From: Cheiracanthium punctorium
Taxonomy: Eukaryota > Arthropoda > Arachnida > Araneae > Cheiracanthiidae
Direction: 5' to 3'
Assembly (NCBI GenBank): GCA_038373885.1
Contig: JAWZYV010011619.1
Coordinates: forward strand, 310,001 to 374,000
DNA length: 64,000 bases
Of this stretch, positions 22,045-31,608 are shown piece by piece (the stretch's first letter is position 1; each line of letters begins with the position of its first letter). The position numbers and the translations under genes were made by a program. The notes under the pieces are model-generated. The model was not told where the DNA came from. It saw only the letters and a list, made by a program, of their open reading frames with translations, and did no database searches.

Positions 22045-23411
22045 TAGTGCTGTAAAAGTAACGACAAAATGAGTATCCGTATGTATTTGTTACTTAGATG
22101 TTCACTATTCGTTACTAAGTATTCGTTACTCGTTACTTTCGTTACTACTAATAGAATAGGATCATACGCATCCGAATACCAAGGAATCTAAGGGATTACA
22201 GATATGTATTCTAATAGTACCAATACAAAGTACATTAAAATCAGACATTAGAAGAAACAGAAAATTTATTTAACATTTCAAAAAGTATAAAACTGAATGT
22301 GTAGATGAAATACATAACATCAACCACTAGAATTATAAAATTTACTATGAATTTGCCAGTAGTAGTTTGATACTGCTAGTGCAGCCATCTATGAGCGTAT
22401 TATTTGCTAGATTATACTGAAAAGAGGAACAATAAAAATAAATATTTAAGAGATTGACATAAAATTTTTGGAAATACCCATAAAGATTGTAAAACAAATC
22501 AGTTTACCAAAAATCAGTGGCAATGTTTCGAAATATTTACAATGTGAATATGAAATAAAAGACGTAAGCATAGCAAAATAGTTTTACAAATTTATAAGAA
22601 TAGTAAAAATAATAAAATAATCACACTACAAAATTAAATGAGAATATGAAAAAAAAAAAGAAAAAGTTAAGTTCGCAATCCTGCTTCGGAACCACCCTGA
22701 AAGAAAGAATTCTGATTGCACCACTATTTAGTACTAAAATGTTAGAAAGCCCGAAATTAGCACCCCTTACTAACGTGCTTCTCTTATATGTATTGCTCCT
22801 CTACAATTATAAGAACACCCCCCTCCCCCCCCCGCAAAAAAAGAGTTCAACTGCGCATAATAACATACTATACACCGGATCGTATCCCCCCATTGTACGA
22901 CCCATATCAATAGAGCGGCAGATACTATTCCATCTCCATAACTGTAACGAAACATACGGATTCTTCCAAACCTCATCAAAACGATTCCATTCGGCGCGGC
23001 ACAAACGAATTGCAACCAGAACATACTACTCCTCAAATACCGAAACTGATTTTTCCCTCCCAACAGCGAGAATCCATAATACTTCCGGTATCTAGTAACG
23101 GAAAGGAACATACTATTACTCAAATACCGAAATTCATTTTCTCCCGTTCGAAGTTCGAACCTGGTCGATCCGAAATGCAAACTCGAAAGTCATTTTCCCC
23201 ATTGAAACCGCGATCCGATATCCAGTAACCCCAGTAACAAATAACGCCTCGCCTGGCAGTCTGTATTCGAAGTTCGAAGCTGCTCGATCCGAAACATCTT
23301 CGGATCGAGTAACGAGTAACGATATCAACCGAAAAGTAACAATTCGTTACTTCGAGTCTGAGTGATTATCCGTATCTTAGTACCGAATACATGCGGTTTG
23401 CTTCAGCTCTA
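22045..23411. mobile_element. hAT-like element TAGTGCTG..CAGCTCTA, nested
   Basis: Short imperfect TIRs (TAGTGCTG and CAGCTCTA) flanked by a perfect CTGTGCAA duplication (22037-22044, 23412-23419). Sub-terminal regions are rich in GTTACTCGTTAC-type motifs at both ends. Open frames inside (22646-23095 on + and 22770-23180 on -) have no recognised domain. Copy B of the host hAT lacks this insert. Confidence 0.85.
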
Positions 23412-23599
23412 CTGTGCAAGCAGTGTCTCCGGCATAGGGAGTATGTAGCTAAGATTCTAACGATGGCTGCACTTGTGAATTCGACTAACTGTTTGGCCGG
23501 AGAAGTGAGGGGGGGGGGGGGGTAAGGAGAATATATGTTCGGAAAAATCTCGACTTTATATTGCTGAATTTATCAAGAAGGTAGGCCTGAATAGACGCT

Positions 23600-23781
23600 T
23601 ATGAATGGACAATTACCCATTATTGTTTTTAAGTAAGCAAGAACTGGCATTGAGAGAACATGGCGAGCGAGAAAATTCTTTAAACATGGGAAATTTTAAA
23701 GGGCTCTTAAAATTATTGATATCTGAATTGAAACAACGCCTTTTTATGAGGACATCACTGACCGATTCGCAAGTTTAAAAG
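23600..23781 (+). pseudogene. hAT transposase fragment (ZMYM1-like), copy A
   Basis: Encodes the SKQELALREHGERENSLNMG segment and LLKLLISELKQ, matching the frame at 39668-39859. In hAT/ZMYM1-type transposases this region (FRGHxExxxSxNxGNFxxLL) lies between the N-terminal zinc finger and the RNase H-like core. The catalytic region is absent. Confidence 0.6.
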
Positions 23782-24138
23782 AAAGGAGGATTGATTTGAC
23801 TTATAAAAAATAAGTAAGTTTTCTTTTTTTTTCTTTTCTTCTCAAGTTAACATTACAAAAGAAAATTCCAAGGAAACTTCAAATCAGACACGGATTAATG
23901 CAATTTTGAGGATAAGAGCGGCTGGTTGAAACTTATGTCCATTTTATGGAAGTAAAATAGGATCTCTTACATTTTTAATGTAATTTCTTTTTTTTTTTTT
24001 TTCTCGGTGAGGGCTTAATCCGCCAGCTTTCGAATTCAGTAACAAAAATTTTCCATTCCTGTCTGGAGGAGGGGGGGGGGGCTCATATGCTTCCGGCTGC
24101 ACTAACAGTTTTGACCACGAGCCGCCACTGAATTCTAC

Positions 24139-24861
24139 ACACGAACGGGGCTAAATAGAGAACAAATGAATCACACTAGCGCTTCACCCGAAAAGAACGA
24201 CCAAGCGGAGAAAGCAATTTCAATGGGCTAAGATTTTGAAGCCTGCTTAGAAAGGACTACAGTACTTCCAAGAAATTCTTCCACCATTCCTAAACATTCA
24301 AAACGGGTGTACTTTTGTATAAACAGTAAATGTCGAAAACCAGGTAAGGAAAATTAGTTATAGTAATAGTATTCTTTCAAAATCCCCTGGAAATCCAAAT
24401 GGCGGAACAAAAGAACCTTTCACAGTGATACAGGAGATAGCCACTTGGGATTCCTAGTCACTTGATGTCTATGTTACACTCCCTCATCCCCTCACTATGT
24501 ACATCCACAGACCTCAAAATACACATAGACCAGACAATCCTTATGCTTTCGCTGTGACTAAAATCATCGGGAGCTGTAGGAGGAGCGGTCAGCTGCCAGG
24601 GGGGTCCCAAAGATGACGGTTGGCGAATTCACCCCTCTTCCTTCGGGGAGGGGGGGGGTCACTGCGCTTTCCCCTTTCTCCAAAGCGAAAGAGTACCGAT
24701 CTTTTGTTCATGAACTTGTAAACCATCTTCGGGACCATCTGGTAGCTCTCAGCCCCAGAGAAATCATAGGGGTGTCCGGTCTGTGTGTACATCTATCATA
24801 AGGTATCTCACATCAGGTACACATCAGTACAGATTCCGAGGCGCGCAAAGACTGTTTATGT
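24139..24861. other. No recognised feature
   Basis: Interior of the hAT composite. Short opposed frames around a G-tract at 24646-24657 lack any domain. Nothing further is supported. Confidence 0.5.
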
Positions 24862-24865
24862 TTAA

Positions 24866-25141
24866 CCCATTTGTGCCCAGATATTTTTGCGGCTTTCTTC
24901 AATTTTTGCTAACACCAGCAATAATAGCTAAATTTCTGATGTCGAATTCTTGAACAAGGGATGATTTCTTTTAAAATCATTATGCATAAAAATTGAAATG
25001 TCAACATCCCACTTGGCCATGTTAAAATAGTTTGTGGAGTTGAGGTTCAATACGCGTGAATAAAGGCAAGGAAAAATAACTAACGTTTTCGAGTGATAGC
25101 TAAAATGCCGTCCCAAAAAAGAGACACTAGGCATAAATGGG
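24866..25141 (+). mobile_element. piggyBac-type MITE, copy 3
   Basis: CCCATTTGTGCCCAG start, CATAAATGGG end, TTAA at 24862-24865 and 25142-25145. Same hairpin GCCGTCCCAAAAAAGAGAC, here with a mismatch in the stem. Confidence 0.92.
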
Positions 25142-25509
25142 TTAACAGTGAATTATATGTATTTTTAGCTCCCCCTTTTTATGACTTTGCAGGGGGTGAA
25201 TGGACATCATCGCTCAAACACTGTTCTCTGCATTTGCCATAACCCGTTCAAACAATTAGCTGTTCTGCGCTACTCACGTATATATAGTAAAACTAGGTTA
25301 CTGATCATCCTTAAAAGAAACCGAAATGTTTCAAGGAGGAGACGAAATTTCGGGTGAGTCCTTGGGACTCAAGTTTTGAAAATATCTGTAGCCTGGGGAC
25401 GAAAAGGTTAAAAACCATTGATTGAGGTCAAGTCTAAAAATCAAAGTAATAATAAATCAAAAAAGTAAATTAAAATTCCAAAATAACATTTTAGACACGC
25501 AGTTTTTAA

Positions 25510-25784
25510 CCCATTTATGCCTAGCGTCCCATTTTTGGGACGGCATTTTCGCTAGTAGTCGAAAACGTTATTTATTTTTCCTAGCCTTAATTCATGAGTA
25601 TTGAGCCTCAACTCTACAAAATATTTAACATGAACAAGTAGTATGTTGATATTTCAATTTTTATGCATAATGATTTTAAAAGAAATCATCCCTTGTTCAA
25701 GAAGTTGACATCAGAAATTTATCTATTATTTCTGTTATCAGTAAAAATCGAAGAAAGTCGCAAAAATATCCAGGCACAAATGGG
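25510..25784 (-). mobile_element. piggyBac-type MITE, copy 4 (inverted)
   Basis: Inverted relative to the other copies: CCCATTTATGCCTAGCG start and GCACAAATGGG end, with TTAA at 25506-25509 and 25785-25788. Confidence 0.92.
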
Positions 25785-25882
25785 TTAACTAAGCATCAAA
25801 ACTCTATTCTATCTAGTCAAAATTCAGTTTCAATGGGGGGGGGCTATAGCCCCTATAGCCCCCCCCCGTAGATCCGCCTCTG

Positions 25883-25919
25883 CTAAGAGGGCTTTCTCAA
25901 CTATGGACAGCATTTCCAT
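25883..25919 (-). pseudogene. Mariner-like transposase, N-terminal start
   Basis: Minus-strand ATG at 25917-25919 begins MEMLSIVEKALL, interrupted by the hAT at 17011-25882. The frame resumes with LVKLYYKNAE at about 17002. Confidence 0.6.
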
Positions 25920-26166
25920 GCGTATAAGCTTCGACTACCATTACCTGCTCCAGTTGTTCCCTTTTATATCGCTTGTCGCTTTGCATAATCCTATATCAGA
26001 AATCCGACATCGCCATCTGTTGGACACCAACAGAACTATTTTCGTTTCGTTGCCACACAAAACCCGGGTTCTTTTCCATCCGTTTGGTGCAAACCGTATC
26101 TTTGTATCTTGATTCGTTTTCGAATTATTAATTTTTAAAGTTTGTCCTGACTTTTGGATCACCCGG

Positions 26167-26650
26167 TATATATATACATGCCTGCATGAAAGGCAATGTT
26201 ATATTCAGGAAAAACTGTAGCTTTTTATTAGTGAAAAAAGTTTGAGAATCGTTTCAGCAGTTTCAGAGACACCCAAAGAACATATTATATTTGCATTATT
26301 TTGAATGTTCCTGTAAAAGAAATATTTATGCTATATGCATGCATTTTAATTATTTTCCTGGAGAATTGTGCAGTTTTCTATCTGTGAACATTTTTAGAGT
26401 CGGGTCAATAGTTACAGAAATTCCAGTAGAGCATAATGTAGTTCTTTTGAGAGTTCCTGTAAAATTGTGATTATGCATGAAAGGTAACCCATATTACTCA
26501 GGAATAGTTTAGCTTTCTATGAGTGAAAAAAAAAACTGCGCGTTCGGTTCAGTAGTTACAGAGAAGCCCATAGACCGTATTGTGTTAGAATTGTTTTGAG
26601 GTCCCAGTAGAAAAATTATTCATGCTGAAGCATGAAAAGTGATCTATATG
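26167..26650 (+). repeat. Satellite S1 array, block 3
   Basis: S1 monomers resume right of the mariner-like element (GCATGAAAGGCAATG, AGTTACAGAGAAGCCCATAG). Same orientation as blocks 1 and 2, so they are one array split by the transposon. Confidence 0.8.
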
Positions 26651-26704
26651 TAAGTCCCGTGTATGAGCCTTTTAACCCATATTTTTCATATATTTTAGCA
26701 ATTA

Positions 26705-29055
26705 CAGTGGACTCCGCTTAATGTGATCGCGGTTAATGTTATCAATCGCTTATTGTTATCGGAATCACTTGGTCCCGATTTTCTCTATTCATTTGTATGT
26801 TAAGATTATCGCTTTATGTGATCATTACATCGGTTAATGTTATCAGTTTTCGAACCTCATTTTAACTGGCAAAGGAATATTCACAATGGATTCAGAAGGA
26901 ACCCATTCTTTTCTTTCCCTCTGCCGTTGTTTGAATTTCAACCTCTGAATTCTCCCTCTTCCACCTATGCTTCCACCTAGGGAAATGGGGTATGAACAAA
27001 GGAGTGAGGAATTACACTTTCCTGGAATTCCCCCCCCCCCACGCACATCCCGCTGGTGGTCAGTGGTTGTCAGATAACCGTTTTCTGGCCCGTTTTCACT
27101 TGCTGGGCATTGTAATCGAAAAATTTATGGCTTTTATTATGACCAGTCGGAATGAGCCGACAAACGGTAACCCATAAAACCACACCCCTCACATGATAGA
27201 TAGACGGAACGGGAGCTTTTTTCCTGAGAACGTTTCCTTCAATACATTCTTCACCCCTGGAGTTCCCCTCAATCTTCAGCGCATGTGAACTGGACATTAT
27301 CAGAACTCAGAAGGAGCGTATTCACATTTTATGTCTTGCTCCCTTACATGCAGCTTGTCGATATGGAAGCCAGAAAGCGAAATGATTTAACGTTAAAACA
27401 AAAGATCGAAATTTTAAATCGTTATGACAGGTTACCAAAAATGAGTCAGCGCAATGCTGCAGCGCAGTTAAAGATTTCTCAGCCTTTATTGTGTAAAATT
27501 TTGAAAAATCGTGATGAACTTACTAGAAGAGACAAATAAAATGAAAATACGGAGTGCAAACGTAATAGAGCTGGTAAAGATGAGCAAGTTGAAAAGGCTC
27601 TAAGACTTTGGTTTGAAAATGTTCGAGAACGTGATGCTCCAGTCAACGGAACCCTTATGCAACAAAAAGCAGAAAGTTTAGCTGCTCAAATGGGAAAAAA
27701 AGATTTTGTTGCAACAAATGGTTGGTTTCAGCGATGGAAGACACGTGAAAATATTGTTTACAAGAGGATTCACGACGAACAAAAAGATGCCGATAAGCCA
27801 GCAGCGGAAAATTGGCTACGAGACGAGTGGCCAAAACTAATTGCCTCATATTCACCAGAAAATGTGTACAATGCCGACGAAACAGCTTTGTATTTTAGAG
27901 CACTACCAGAACATACATACTTATTTAAGAATGAAAGCTTAAAAGGACATAAAGTCTCAAAAGAACGTATCACTGTTTTATGCTGCGTCAGTATATCTGG
28001 AGAAAAACAGAGATTTTTAGTCATCGGGAAAAGTAAGAATCCTCGTTGTTTTAAAGGTGTTAAAAAACTTCCTGTCGACTACTATGCCAACAAGAATTCC
28101 TGGATGACAACAGTCATTTTCAATGACTGGATACGTAAGTGGGACGATAAGCTAAAACAAGATATTCTTCTCCTTGTGGACAATTGCACTGCACACGTTT
28201 TAAATGTCACTCTGAAGCATATTAATGCTGTTTTTTTACCCGCAAACTCTACTTCCCTTTTGCAGCCTTGTGATCAAGGAATTATTCGTGCTTTGAAAGC
28301 ATATTATCGCCACGAAATGCGGGCACGATTACTGGATGAAATAGCGGGCACACAAAATCTTAAAGCTAATGATTTGGTCAAGAAAACTAACGTTCTTGAT
28401 GCGGTGCACCTGTTAACAGCTTCCTGGAATCGAGTTTCTGCTCAAACGATCAGAAACTGCTTCGCCTACGCAGGATCTTGCGAAAAAATGACCAGAAATC
28501 TGAAGAAAAGATTGAAATTCCTTCGGATATGACCCCTGAAGAGTTCGAGGCATGGGTGGAAGTAGATCAAAGCATCCCAGTAGCTTCCACATTAACAAAA
28601 TCTGAAGTCTGTCAGATTGCCATAGGAAAACAGACGAATGATGGAACTGATGAGTCCGATGAAGAATCTGTTGATATTGAGCCACCTCCTACAAGTGCTG
28701 TAATGAGACATGCATTAAAAGTGTTGCAACGTGGAGTTTAACACCGCTCCGATGACTTTAAAAAACATTATGAATACGAACAGTTTATTAGTAACCTTCT
28801 AAGAAAAAATTGTAGACAAACAACCATTGATAAATTTTTTTAATTATCTATACAATTCTTGTGTTTTAAAGGATAATATACAGTACATAAATATAAGGTC
28901 AGTTTTTCCATTTTATTTTGAAATTTAGTATGTGTAAATTAGAGTGGGGGGGGGGGTAAATTTATCTAATTTTGCATATCGTTTATTGTTATCAATCGGT
29001 TATTGTTATCAAAATCACGGTGTCCCAAACTAATCACATTAAGCGGAGTCCACTG
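26705..29055 (+). mobile_element. Tigger/pogo DNA transposon, 2.35 kb
   Basis: Ends CAGTGGACTCCGCTTAATGT and ACATTAAGCGGAGTCCACTG-like (29036-29055), with TA on both sides (26703-26704, 29056-29057). Sub-terminal GTTATCAATCG and ATTGTTATC repeats occur in both arms. One transposase gene lies between. The length is normal for an autonomous Tigger. Confidence 0.93.
27363..28741 (+). pseudogene. Tigger transposase (CENP-B HTH + DDE), one stop and one frameshift
   Basis: Start ATG at 27363 (MEARKRNDLTLKQKIEILNR) gives a CENP-B/pogo N-terminal HTH with the typical LKISQPLLCKILKNR end. A TAA at 27537-27539 breaks the frame; the same frame reopens and runs through the second HTH (LAAQMGKKDFVATNGWFQRW) and the catalytic domain. 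The acidic triad is intact: D at 27876 (NADETAL), D at 28179 (LLVDNCTAH), D at 28272 (QPCDQGI), the last two 31 codons apart as in the DD30D pogo group. A one-base slip near 28475-28490 moves the last about 85 codons (PEEFEAWVEVD, acidic tail) to another frame. It would cut at TA sites in the nucleus if expressed. Only two lesions suggest a fairly young death. Confidence 0.9.
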
Positions 29056-29085
29056 TACTTCCATTTGTTGAGATATTCTTAGCCC

Positions 29086-29186
29086 ATTGTTTCTAGTTTA
29101 TTATTGACGCATTTTAAAAAAGCATTGTTATACCGCATCTTTTAACGTTAATTCTAAGAATAACGACCCTTTGTTGAAAGGCATTT
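29086..29186 (+). repeat. Satellite S2, first partial monomer
   Basis: TTATTGACGCATTTTAAAAA, GCATTGTTATACCG and CCCTTTGTTGAAAGGCATTTT match the S2 monomer. The array continues at 31609 after the TTAA element. Confidence 0.8.
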
Positions 29187-29720
29187 TTAACCCTCTGGCT
29201 GATCATCCCGCGATTTCCACGGGCAACTCAAATGTAGCAAAATTTGCTCATCCCGTGATTTTTGCGGGCAGGTGTTTTTCTTCCTATATTGAGGAGAGCA
29301 TCCCGCGTTTTCACCGTTTAACCAGTGAAATAAATTAGATACAGTTTTAGCGGGGTCGCCGCGACTGGAGTGGAGAAAGAGAGAGGAAAGCAAGAGGGGG
29401 TCTGGGTACTGGTTTTCGTGACGTCACAAGAAAGGATGGGATTTCGAACAGTTTGCATTGAGTTCAATGGAAGAAATGGAATTAATAATGCCAGTAAATA
29501 CGAGTAGCTTAATTTTTTATGACGCATTGAAATAGCATTTTCGTTTTACAACACTTTGTTCTTAAATAATAGTGAATCAACAATATTTTTTGTCAGAAAT
29601 TAATGAAATAAATTGGTACTGAATTTGAATCAGTTTCAGCAATATGTGTAGTGTGTTCTGTATTTCGGGCTAGCATAAACATTCTAAATACTATCATGGT
29701 TACTCACTGTTATCATTTAG

Positions 29721-30131
29721 CTAAAATAATATGTATATGTATTGAAGATCATGATTCCGTTCATGCGGAAGACACAAAAGTCCGAGATTGTATATTTCTT
29801 TATAACAGATGGGGGATTTAATATAAATGGAAAAGGCATAAGCGATTAAATCTGGGCTATACTTTCGAGCTTTGGGCTTTAAAACTGTTAATGACAGTTG
29901 CTCTTCCAGAAACTTAATTTTATCCAATATATTTTGATCAATGTTTTCATCTTGCTGCTCGATGAACAATGCGAGTTGCTCTACAATTGAGTTAATATCC
30001 ATATCCGTATTCATATTTATTTCCGAATTTTCCACAAATTCCAATATACAGTTCATCAGGGAATACTTCTTTAATAAATACCTTCCACTTTTTTGTTTTT
30101 CTAAGAATACAGAAAACAGATTTTTCTTTGT
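29721..30131 (-). pseudogene. P/THAP9-like transposase segment, truncated
   Basis: Same minus-strand frame as the THAP part, separated by one TGA. Residues KARKYSPDLIAYAFSIYIKS, CYKEIYN and LCLPHER match the conserved stretch that follows the coiled coil in P-element and THAP9 transposases (YSPxLxxxA...SPxxYxxI...LPxxR). A preceding helix (LEEQLSL) may be the oligomerising leucine zipper. The frame ends at 29721, before any RNase H-fold acidic residue, so the enzyme cannot cut. Confidence 0.65.
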
Positions 30132-30720
30132 TCATTTTTGATTTATAAATACATCAACAGTGAGATCCGCATTTACCTTTACGCTGCTTGATACATGCAG
30201 TGGAAGTGGATCTGCGTTTAATTTATAATAAATTATGAAATTTTCCTTAACGTAGTTTTGCCATGAAACTCTTGATGTATTTCTCAATTTCAAGTCTTCA
30301 AAAGAAGTTATAATATCCATTGCATTATTTTTTTTGGTTGCTTCAATATCTTTTTTCAAAACGTTTTCTCTTCTTTTAGAAGGATCAGTTCTTTCCTGTT
30401 TTTTGGTGATGTCCGATAGATAGGCTGGTAAGTTTGAAAAAATACACGGGATAGCATTCTGTTTTAATTTGTAATGTTTTCTTTTTACATTTAAATGTGT
30501 TCCATCTGATTTTGAAACTGTATCCTCTTTTACAACACCTTCATCACGAAAATGTTGAATACAAACGAATGTATTTTTTCTTGGGGACCAATTTTTTCTT
30601 GGAATTTTTTTTATCCATTCAGCCCGCTTTTCAACGTTCTGGGGAAACATAAAAACTTTTACGTTTTTCTCCCCTTTTATAGTTAGCTTTACAGCCTGGG
30701 ACGCAGCAAGACGAAGGCAT
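30132..30720 (-). pseudogene. THAP domain protein (P-like transposase N-terminus)
   Basis: The minus-strand start at 30718-30720 gives MPSSCCVPGCKANYKRG with the first zinc pair C-x-x-x-C. A one-base slip in the A/T-rich stretch 30650-30675 moves the frame, which then reads MFPQNVEKRAEW, IPRKNWSP, the second pair CIQHF and the closing NAIPCIF (the AVPxIF box). This is a complete C2CH THAP DNA-binding domain apart from the slip. A TGA at 30132-30134 separates it from the downstream segment. It would bind the element's own ends. Confidence 0.8.
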
Positions 30721-31166
30721 AGTGATTGCTAGAACAAAAGAACAGAAATCAATAAAACTAAGGCAAAATACGGACAGTTTTATATTTTTATGTACACTAT
30801 AGCTTAATAACTATTATCAAGTATGTTGTATTAAGAATACAGATTGCTGACTTACCATTAATATCCAAAAAAGGCACAAAACATCATAGTTTCTTGTACT
30901 TTTCCCTATGATTCCAATGCTTTTAACGGCGAAAAGTCCATCCTTTCTTGTGACGTCACAGCACCTCGACGCGTCCAGTACCCAGGCTCGCCTTGTAATC
31001 GACACTCTCCCCCTCCCCTCCCTTCCCGGGGGCTCCGGTTTTAGACGTTTAATTTAGGTTTTGACCAACACATGTCGTTAGTCGTCCACTAAATTGCGGC
31101 ATTTGAAGGTAATACTCGGTATGTAATGCTCTAACTTCACTTGTTTGCCGCCTTGTCTAATCAGAA

Positions 31167-31376
31167 ATGGCTGGTAGAAATCGTTCAGCAATTGACAGAG
31201 TGTATATTACGGATGATTTATGAGATTCTGAAAGAGATTTTAGTTTTGATAGTGATAGTGATTTAGATTTTTTGGACTGCTCCTCAGACGGCGATGAATC
31301 TGACCATGATTCAATAAACCTGCAAAGCGTTAGGCGGTGGTGCATTTTCTTATATTATGTAATAAACGGAAATTAA
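31167..31376 (+). pseudogene. piggyBac-type transposase N-terminal remnant
   Basis: MAGRNRSAIDRVYITDDL, a TGA at 31221-31223, then a highly acidic stretch (FDSDSDLDFLD, SDGDESDHDS) and a stop at 31374. A serine/aspartate-rich start is typical of piggyBac transposases, and its place just inside the right TIR fits. The catalytic and cysteine-rich parts are missing. Confidence 0.5.
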
Positions 31377-31608
31377 CTGTAATTCAATTGAAATTCATTT
31401 TAAAAAAATTTTTTTAAATGTAATAACATCTGAAATTGGTTTTTCTGAAGCTTAGTTTCTCATGATAAAAATCTGTATTAAAAATCTTTTCTAGAAAGAA
31501 AAAATGCACATTTCAATTCTCCAATGTATATAGATTTGAAATATGAAAAAAAAATTACACAATTTTTGAAGCGATTTTGGTCCATAAATTGAGCAGTCAG
31601 AGGGTTAA

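Larger units (their letters stand above)
21479..24130. mobile_element. hAT element (ZMYM1-like), CAGTGGCGGCTCGTGG ends, copy A
   Basis: Ends CAGTGGCGGCTCGTGG and CCACGAGCCGCCACTG are inverted repeats flanked by a perfect AATTCTAC duplication (21471-21478, 24131-24138). It contains a piggyBac MITE (21547-21822) and another hAT (22045-23411). Without these it is about 1 kb and matches copy B at 39192-40216. Confidence 0.93.
17011..25882. mobile_element. hAT composite, CAGTGGCGGATCTAGG ends, 8-bp TSD
   Basis: Left CAGTGGCGGATCTAGG and right GTAGATCCGCCTCTG are inverted repeats. The perfect duplication CTAAGAGG (17003-17010, 25883-25890) lies inside the mariner-like transposase. The original element is swollen by a segmental duplication, a hAT at 21479-24130 and piggyBac MITEs at 24866 and 25510. 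A possible own transposase start is the minus-strand frame at 21257-21451. Confidence 0.85.
13159..26166 (-). mobile_element. Mariner-like (IS630/Tc1) element swollen to 13 kb by nested insertions
   Basis: Terminal repeats CCGGGTGATCCAAAAGTCAG at 13159 and its inverse ending at 26166 are flanked by TA (13157-13158, 26167-26168). After removing the piggyBac MITE at 13191-13490, the TIRs pair over roughly 130 bp. The interior consists of broken minus-strand transposase interrupted by a MITE/hAT nest (13872-16750) and a hAT composite (17011-25882). S1 satellite lies on both sides, so the insertion target was that array. Confidence 0.88.
29351..31037 (-). mobile_element. THAP/P-like element nested in the piggyBac-like element
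   Basis: GTTTTAG occurs directly at both sides (29344-29350, 31038-31044), a 7-bp (possibly degraded 8-bp) duplication. Imperfect purine-rich inverted ends contain matching CTGGGTACTGG and GTGACGTCACAAGAAAGGAT blocks (29402-29436 and inverse 30949-30985). The minus-strand gene between has a THAP domain and a P/THAP9-like segment. Both fit a P-superfamily element that has lost its catalytic core. Confidence 0.65.
29191..31604 (+). mobile_element. piggyBac-like element in satellite S2, TTAA duplication
   Basis: Ends CCCTCTGGCTGATCA and the inverse of CCCTCTGACTGCTCA, flanked by TTAA (29187-29190, 31605-31608). The rejoined flanks rebuild an S2 monomer exactly (GGCATTTTTAATAAAGG). The left arm carries ATCCCGCG and GCGGG sub-terminal repeats. 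A remnant of a transposase N-terminus lies at 31167-31376. The rest is replaced by the nested element 29351-31037, so it is non-autonomous. Confidence 0.9.

Noticed and set aside
22646..23180. 149- and 136-codon frames on opposite strands
   Set aside because: Inside the CTGTGCAA-flanked hAT-like element but without zinc finger, RNase H or dimerisation motifs; antisense overlap suggests chance.
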